A stretch of 18,585 nucleotides of DNA from Nitrospirota bacterium (lineage in GTDB: Bacteria; Nitrospinota_A; UBA7883), in NCBI GenBank assembly GCA_011052055.1, contig DRJW01000296.1, positions 1-18,585 on the forward strand. The letters run 5' to 3'. The translations under genes and the position numbers were made by a program. The notes under the pieces are model-generated. The model was not told the origin of the DNA and ran no database searches. It saw nothing but the letters and a program-made list of their open reading frames with translations. Shown one piece after another: positions 14,326-18,585 of the stretch (its first letter is position 1; each line of letters starts with the position of its first letter).

Positions 14326-15129
14326 ATGGGAGGTTTCATATGCGAAGCGCTTGTCAGCTCAGGGCTCCGTCACAGCGGCGGAGCGGAGCTTTGCGAAGAT
14401 TCAGTGGGTGTGGTTACCACCCCGTCCGGCGCCGTTTTTTTTATAGCCGACGCAACAAGCGATGAGGGGGGTATGGGGCCATTTTCAAGCCGTTACCTGG
14501 CCAATTGTCTGGGATACTGGTTCTTGAGCAAAGGGTTGAGCGCGCTGGATAAGCGGTTCGATAAAATTGATGTAGATAAGGTTTTCAGCGGAGCGCTCGA
14601 CAGTATGCAGGCGTCATGGCTCAAAGAGTGGGCGGCGTTTTTGAAAAAGCCGGAGGCCGCAAAAGAGTTTGAAAAACATTTTGAGGCATACCGGTCGAAA
14701 GAGGGAGGAGGAGGCGTAAAGTCATTCTCTACCGCGTTTATGGGGGGTGTAATCATGGGGGCGTCCGAACGCCGCGCCATGATCGTCAGAACCGGCGACA
14801 TTGACCTGGTGGTTAAAAGAGCAGGCCACGCGCCGTCGCGTAAGGATATTAGAAAAGATCGTATATTCGCCCAGTTCATTAAAAAAAGTGATAACCACCA
14901 GCCCAGAATCCGGTTTTCCGACACGGTCTACGAAGTTTATTCGGCAAGCATGGTCGATTACCTTATCGCGAAAACAGACGGCGTTAGTTTTTTGAACGAT
15001 GAGCTTACTATTAAAGCGATGGCTGACGGGGGCGCGCAGGGGGTTTTGAAATTCAGACGGATACTTCTTAAAGGAATAAAATCGGGCGCGGGCGATGACA
15101 GAGCCCTTTTTTATATCGCGTTTTTATAG
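14326..15129 (+). CDS. PP2C-like Ser/Thr phosphatase
   Basis: A 267-residue protein with the order of PP2C metal-binding motifs, in diverged form: LCEDSVGVV (~22-30; family xNEDxxxx), FFIADATSDEGG (~38-49; family ADGMGG), a central FSTAFMGGVI, RTGDIDLVV (family GDSR) and KTDGVSFLNDE (family SDGL.....E). The Asp residues needed for two metal ions (Asp25, Asp42 and the Asp of TDG) are present, so it may be active, though the ADGxGG loop is replaced by ADATSDEGG. Start at ATG 14326 behind AGGGAAGAG; GTG 14323 is an equal alternative. It lies 51 bases after the vWA gene and 14 before the kinase. It probably removes phosphates put on by that kinase. Confidence 0.8.
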   Translation: MGGFICEALVSSGLRHSGGAELCEDSVGVVTTPSGAVFFIADATSDEGGMGPFSSRYLANCLGYWFLSKGLSALDKRFDKIDVDKVFSGALDSMQASWLKEWAAFLKKPEAAKEFEKHFEAYRSKEGGGGVKSFSTAFMGGVIMGASERRAMIVRTGDIDLVVKRAGHAPSRKDIRKDRIFAQFIKKSDNHQPRIRFSDTVYEVYSASMVDYLIAKTDGVSFLNDELTIKAMADGGAQGVLKFRRILLKGIKSGAGDDRALFYIAFL

Positions 15130-15143
15130 ATATAAGGATCAAA

Positions 15144-16112
15144 ATGAAAATCAGTCTGGCGCTGGGTGGAAAATCGGAGCCGGTAGAAATCGATTTTGAC
15201 AAAACAACAGTGGACTGGAAAAGGCAAAATTACGGACAATTCACGCCGCATGGCGTTTATTTAAAAGAGATAGACCGGTCGCTGTTCATAAAGCGATTGA
15301 CCCGGCAACCGCTAGCGCTTCCGTTTTTAAAGTCGCATCTTCGCGCGCCTTGCTCCGGAAACCTTCCGCGCCTTTATGCCGTGGCGGAGGATCGAGAGCC
15401 GGTTTACGGATTCCGGCATTATTTTTTTTATGAGCGGTTGGAGGGAATCACTCTCAATGTTTTGAAAGGAGAGATCAACATCCGCCACTGCCATGAAATC
15501 CTCTCCGGCGTATTCACGGCCATGCTGTCGATCATTAAACGCGGTTACTGGCATTGCGACCTGGACTTCAGGAATGTCTTTGTAGGAAAGGGTAGCTCCC
15601 ATGAGACTGTGCGCCTTATAGATCTGGACAGTCTCATGCCTCTGTCATTATCGTTTAAGGATTATCTTTCAGATTCGTGTAGAAGACCGAATGTAAATGA
15701 AAGATATTGGAGCTATGTTGTTCCCGGATTTGACGGCGAAAGGTTAGGGAGGCTTTCAGGCATAAGCCTTAGCCAGGCCGCTTTCATCTACTTTGCCGTG
15801 GATTTATTCTTTTTTATAAAGTATCCCACAAACCATGTTTCCCTGAAACCTGCTGACTTGAACAAGATCATGAGCAGGGATAATGACCGGTATTTTCCAA
15901 AGGACGCGAAAAGGCTCTGGCGGCAGATTCATAATCAGATTTTTACCAATCCCGGCCAAGGCGCTTCGTGGCGCGATGTGGACAGGTTCACCACTATGGC
16001 ATACGGATTTACTGAAAACTTGAGCGATATAACATCCGGGACAATTTTTGGCGGAATTTTAAGATCGGCCGGAAACTTTTTGAACAGTGCGCTGGGAAGG
16101 TCAAGGCCTTGA
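15144..16112 (+). CDS. Protein-kinase-like protein of the triad
   Basis: A 322-residue protein of the protein-kinase fold. Visible are a possible ATP-binding Lys50 (SLFIKRL), a hinge-like FFYERLEGITL (~94-104), the catalytic loop HCDLDFRN (137-144; Asp139, Asn144) and a metal-binding LIDLDSL (~159-164) in place of DFG. The short glycine-poor N-lobe recalls the Kdo/WaaP and TerY-P associated kinases more than typical Hanks kinases. The C-terminal half is helical and ends with a hydrophobic, Gly-rich stretch (GTIFGGILRSAGNFLNSALG) that may bind a membrane. ATG 15144 has an AAGGATC ribosome site. Together with the two upstream genes it forms a vWA/phosphatase/kinase set; the substrate is unknown. 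Confidence 0.8.
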   Translation: MKISLALGGKSEPVEIDFDKTTVDWKRQNYGQFTPHGVYLKEIDRSLFIKRLTRQPLALPFLKSHLRAPCSGNLPRLYAVAEDREPVYGFRHYFFYERLEGITLNVLKGEINIRHCHEILSGVFTAMLSIIKRGYWHCDLDFRNVFVGKGSSHETVRLIDLDSLMPLSLSFKDYLSDSCRRPNVNERYWSYVVPGFDGERLGRLSGISLSQAAFIYFAVDLFFFIKYPTNHVSLKPADLNKIMSRDNDRYFPKDAKRLWRQIHNQIFTNPGQGASWRDVDRFTTMAYGFTENLSDITSGTIFGGILRSAGNFLNSALGRSRP

Positions 16113-16172
16113 TTAACAATATAATTATGAGTCATCAGCCGGTAAAACTTTAGACGGAGCGTATAAATCGAT

Positions 16173-16790
16173 ATGAAAATTGGGCATTGGATTATCATAA
16201 CCGGCCCTACCATCGTCCTGCTGGCGGTATTAATGGCGATGGCGCCGGATGAATACTGGGATATCGAAGGCTCCATGGAAGGCGCAAACCAGCCGACGAT
16301 GACGGATGGCCTTTCCGGTATTCTTACCATCAACCAGAAGGATACTCATACTGCGCAGGATCGTGGGGGGATTATCGGCAATGTCCCCTCGATAAACTCG
16401 GCGCAAAACGCCGCCAAGCCTGTTGAGGTAGCTGTAAAAAGAGCCTTGAAAGCGCAACCAGGCGTAATGAATTTCGAACAGGCCCCCAGGATCAGGTTCT
16501 CTGGCATAGTCCAGCAGGTGTCCGAGTTTCAAAAACGCGATGGACAGATCCATATCTGGATTCATGACGCAAACGGAAAGGAGAAAGAAGTATCCATGGC
16601 CCCCTCCTGGTTTTTAAAATATATAGGTTGCAAGATAAGCCACGATACCGAGGTCAAAGGCGTAGGATTTTCTTTCGATAACGCCAGGTCAAACCCGATG
16701 ATCTACGCAAGAAAAATCGTGGTAGGCGGTAAAGTATGCCGCCTGAGAAACGACGAGGGCTTTGCGCTGTGGTCCAACCGTTTGCGATGA
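16173..16790 (+). CDS. mamS: MamS, magnetosome membrane-anchored protein
   Basis: MamS affects crystal size and number in Magnetospirillum; its reaction is unknown. This protein has 205 residues with one N-terminal membrane helix (~6-23), a variable linker (~25-100) and a conserved C-terminal beta-rich domain (~105-205) with RIRFSGIVQQV, VSMAPSWFLKYIGC, VKGVGFSFDNAR and CRLRNDEGFALWSN. The ending LRNDEGFALWS is what I recall of MamS, and position directly before mamT supports it. It has no CxxCH. The domain should face the magnetosome lumen or periplasm. ATG 16173 follows ACGGAGC. It is 60 bases after the kinase gene, so it may be transcribed with the triad. Confidence 0.85.
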   Translation: MKIGHWIIITGPTIVLLAVLMAMAPDEYWDIEGSMEGANQPTMTDGLSGILTINQKDTHTAQDRGGIIGNVPSINSAQNAAKPVEVAVKRALKAQPGVMNFEQAPRIRFSGIVQQVSEFQKRDGQIHIWIHDANGKEKEVSMAPSWFLKYIGCKISHDTEVKGVGFSFDNARSNPMIYARKIVVGGKVCRLRNDEGFALWSNRLR

Positions 16791-16794
16791 CAGC

Positions 16795-17298
16795 ATGAGA
16801 CGGTCTGCTCGCACCAGCAAACCCCGGCATTATGGCGGCGCAATCGCGCTGTTTACCATATTGGCCGGCGTTGCGCTTTTTCTGGAGGATTACGCGCCCT
16901 CGGTGATTTCGGATATGAGTAAACATAAAGTTACAAAGCAAGAGCAGGGTGAAATTTTTGGAATGACGCCAGATCCGGTTCAGCCAAAAATGATAGATCC
17001 TGTCGTTGAGCCGTTTAGCGGGAAACATAGCAAAAAAGTTGTAATAAAAAGAATCCCCCGTATCTCGAAAGGCATGGTAATGCCCCATCCATACTGGGGT
17101 GATTGTGTGAAATGTCATCTCTACAAAGGTGGCGATAAAGCCGGGGGAGAATGGAAAAGTCCTGTGGGCAAAGCCCTTGAAACGGTCTCTACAATAATGA
17201 AAGTGGGCCCGCGCATCAGGCCAGACTCCGTGCGGCCCCATCCTCCGGCTGGCAGGTGTATTAAATGCCACGACATAGTTGTGGATCAGCCGGTATAA
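16795..17298 (+). CDS. mamT: MamT, magnetochrome c-type cytochrome
   Basis: MamT is a small membrane-anchored dihaem protein that, with MamE, MamP and MamX, is thought to balance iron redox state during magnetite growth. From ATG 16795 it has 167 residues: a basic N-terminus, a membrane helix (~14-30) and two magnetochrome motifs, PHPYWGDCVKCH (97-108) and RPHPPAGRCIKCH (147-159). Both keep the PHP.....C..CH pattern of the family. The start chosen is four bases after the mamS stop; upstream in-frame TTG 16762 would lie inside mamS. The next gene lies 262 bases away, so mamT is probably the last gene of this operon. Confidence 0.9.
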   Translation: MRRSARTSKPRHYGGAIALFTILAGVALFLEDYAPSVISDMSKHKVTKQEQGEIFGMTPDPVQPKMIDPVVEPFSGKHSKKVVIKRIPRISKGMVMPHPYWGDCVKCHLYKGGDKAGGEWKSPVGKALETVSTIMKVGPRIRPDSVRPHPPAGRCIKCHDIVVDQPV

Positions 17299-17426
17299 GC
17301 CATACTGCCTCAACGCCACTTTTCCTGTGGTGGCGCCCTGCCCTATGCTTTGAATTAATTTTCACGCTGATAGTTTGCGAATAAACTTCTCCCCGGCAAG
17401 CTCTAATAAGCGCTTGAAAAAAGCGA

Positions 17427-17486
17427 TTGACAAATCAATTGAGAATGATTATCGTTATGAAAAAGATGACAATGACTATCATTATT
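17427..17486 (+). promoter_or_regulatory. Fur-controlled promoter of the iron permease gene
   Basis: A sigma70-like promoter with TTGACA (17427-17432), 17 bases and TATCGT (17450-17455) is overlapped by GAGAATGATTATCGTTATG (17441-17459), which matches 15 of 19 bases of the classic Fur box. A second match, GACAATGACTATCATTATT (17468-17486), also 15 of 19, lies just downstream. Tandem Fur sites over the -10 would repress the gene when iron is plentiful. The gene starts 75 bases downstream. Confidence 0.7.
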
Positions 17487-17560
17487 AATCTTTTTGGGGA
17501 ATTCATAAGATAGATGGATAATTTATTTATCATTACAAGATTGGTTACCAAGGGGAAATT

Positions 17561-18391
17561 ATGACCGCTGGATTGCTGATTACTTTCCGTGAGGGGCTCG
17601 AAGCTTTTCTTGTCGTAGGAATCATTCTCTCCTATCTCGCGCGCGCGGATATGAGGAAATACAATAAGTGGGTTTTCGCCGGAGTGGGGCTTGGTCTGGT
17701 CACAGCGTTCATTCTCGCCCTCTTTTTCCAGCTGTTCTACAGCGGGTTTGATAGCGCCAGAGCCGAGCTTTATATAAAAATAGCAATTATGGGCTTTGCC
17801 GTGATTGTGTTGACATACATGCTCATCTGGATGGCTAAGAACAGCCGCCATATCAAAGGATCTGTCGAAAAACAGCTTGATCAGATTGTAGGCGCAGGCT
17901 CCATTTTCGCGCTGGTGTTCATGGCTTACCTTGCCATACTAAGAGAAGGTTTCGAAACGGTTCTTTTCCTGGGCGCGCTATACGGCGCCGAGATGAACAT
18001 ATCCGCGCTGTACGGCAGTCTTATCGGCCTTGCCCTGGCTCTGGCTGTTACCACCGCCATTTTCAAGGGCATGCAAAATGTTCCCGTCAGGTTTTTCTTC
18101 AAGATAACCGGCGCGCTGATATTGGTGATAACCGCCGGGCTTTTGAACAATATGATTGGGATCATGCAGGATATAAATCTGCTCCCTGTGGTCAAGGCTG
18201 GACTGTTCGATCTTAGCTGGCTTATGAGAGACTCTTCGGATATAGGCATATTCTTCAAAGCGCTGTTCGGTTACACACATAGTCCCAGCCTGCTTCAGAT
18301 GGCGGCGTACATGATGTATATATCAGGGGCTGTCCACTTTTTATCTAAAGTTGGCAAACCTGTGGCCAGACAAGGTATGGCTCGCACATGA
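17561..18391 (+). CDS. FTR1-family high-affinity iron permease
   Basis: A 276-residue, seven-helix membrane protein of the FTR1/EfeU family, which imports iron through the cytoplasmic membrane. It has both iron-binding REGxE motifs: REGLE at residues 10-14 in the first helix and REGFE at 128-132 in the fourth. Bacterial EfeU works with EfeO and EfeB; neither is seen here, and no cupredoxin or peroxidase partner follows. It uses an AGGGGAAA ribosome site. The Fur-box-like promoter just upstream fits iron regulation. It is not a core mamAB gene; it may feed the large iron demand of magnetite synthesis, or may belong to general iron uptake. Confidence 0.93.
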   Translation: MTAGLLITFREGLEAFLVVGIILSYLARADMRKYNKWVFAGVGLGLVTAFILALFFQLFYSGFDSARAELYIKIAIMGFAVIVLTYMLIWMAKNSRHIKGSVEKQLDQIVGAGSIFALVFMAYLAILREGFETVLFLGALYGAEMNISALYGSLIGLALALAVTTAIFKGMQNVPVRFFFKITGALILVITAGLLNNMIGIMQDINLLPVVKAGLFDLSWLMRDSSDIGIFFKALFGYTHSPSLLQMAAYMMYISGAVHFLSKVGKPVARQGMART

Positions 18392-18421
18392 AACGGAGCT
18401 TACCTTAAAGCTTTTCGCTGT

Positions 18422-18574
18422 TCACAGGTATACTTTTCGTTTTTTTGGCTGACTAAAGAATATCAGTTCGTGGTCAAAATTCAGATCGTCCCAAGGTAAC
18501 CTGAAAATGATGGTATAGAACCTTTTGGCCACCCTGGTCATGAGGCGGAAGACATCCAGGAACTTTGTTTTTCA
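18422..18574 (-). pseudogene. Possible remnant of a transposase C-terminus
   Basis: On the minus strand a frame of about 50 codons ends at 18422 and begins after a TGA at about 18574; another frame is open from there to the window edge. The peptide (e.g. FLDVFRLMTRVAKRFYTIIF, then RLPWDDLNFDHELIFF, basic end) resembles the helical, basic C-terminal end of IS1380-like DDE transposases. If so, it is frameshifted. No inverted repeats were recognised, and the match is from memory only, so this is weak. Confidence 0.25.
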
Positions 18575-18585
18575 TCTATTGCAGG

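Noticed and set aside
17314..17335. Hairpin CGCCAC...GTGGCG after mamT as terminator
   Set aside because: Ten-base loop and no T-run after the stem; it may stall RNA polymerase weakly but does not qualify as an intrinsic terminator.
17535..18510. Similar GGTTACC sequences before and after the iron permease gene as possible repeats or attachment sites
   Set aside because: Only about seven bases agree and the flanks differ; expected by chance.

Overview
The window is a large part of a magnetosome gene cluster from a magnetotactic bacterium. Twelve or so consecutive plus-strand genes match the Mam families: MamK actin, a MamF/MmsF-type protein, MamL, MamM, MamO, MamP, MamA, MamQ, MamR, MamB, and further on MamS and MamT. 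Their order (K-F-L-M-O-P-A-Q-R-B ... S-T) is that of the mamAB operon of magnetite-forming Pseudomonadota, and the K-F-L-M run is most like Magnetococcus-type clusters. I cannot resolve the genus. mamN, which normally lies between mamM and mamO, is missing; mamE, mamI and mamH are not in the window and may lie to the left.

Layout. Positions 1-1778 hold two paralogous genes for basic, low-complexity proteins with a shared Ala/Gly-rich C-terminal domain. They occupy the place upstream of mamK where mamJ lies in Magnetospirillum. Positions 1790-10264 are a tightly packed mam operon with short gaps or ATGA overlaps. Next come an ArsA/Get3-type ATPase with an Hsp20-like C-terminal domain and a 32-residue membrane peptide, closed by a hairpin terminator that has T-runs on both strands. 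A minus-strand island (11729-12638) follows. It has a near-consensus promoter and three small genes: two for membrane proteins and one for a protein built of 30-residue repeats.

After an AT-rich divergent intergenic region, the plus strand resumes with a vWA protein carrying zinc-binding cysteine clusters, a PP2C-like phosphatase and a protein-kinase-like protein (12976-16112). This is the composition of the 'TerY-P triad' known from Ter stress systems, here lying between mamB and mamS. mamS and mamT complete the mam genes. The last gene is an FTR1-type iron permease behind a sigma70-like promoter overlapped by Fur-box-like sequences. The right edge may contain a decayed transposase end on the minus strand.

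From known family roles, MamM/MamB import iron into the magnetosome lumen, MamO/P/S/T act in crystal nucleation and iron redox control (P and T carry magnetochrome c-type haem motifs), MamL/Q/B act in membrane formation, MamA coats the organelle and MamK builds the chain filament. FTR1 would supply iron to the cell. The vWA/phosphatase/kinase triad, the ArsA-like ATPase with its tiny membrane neighbour and the minus-strand island are accessory parts not found in the classic mamAB operon, and are the most interesting content of the window.
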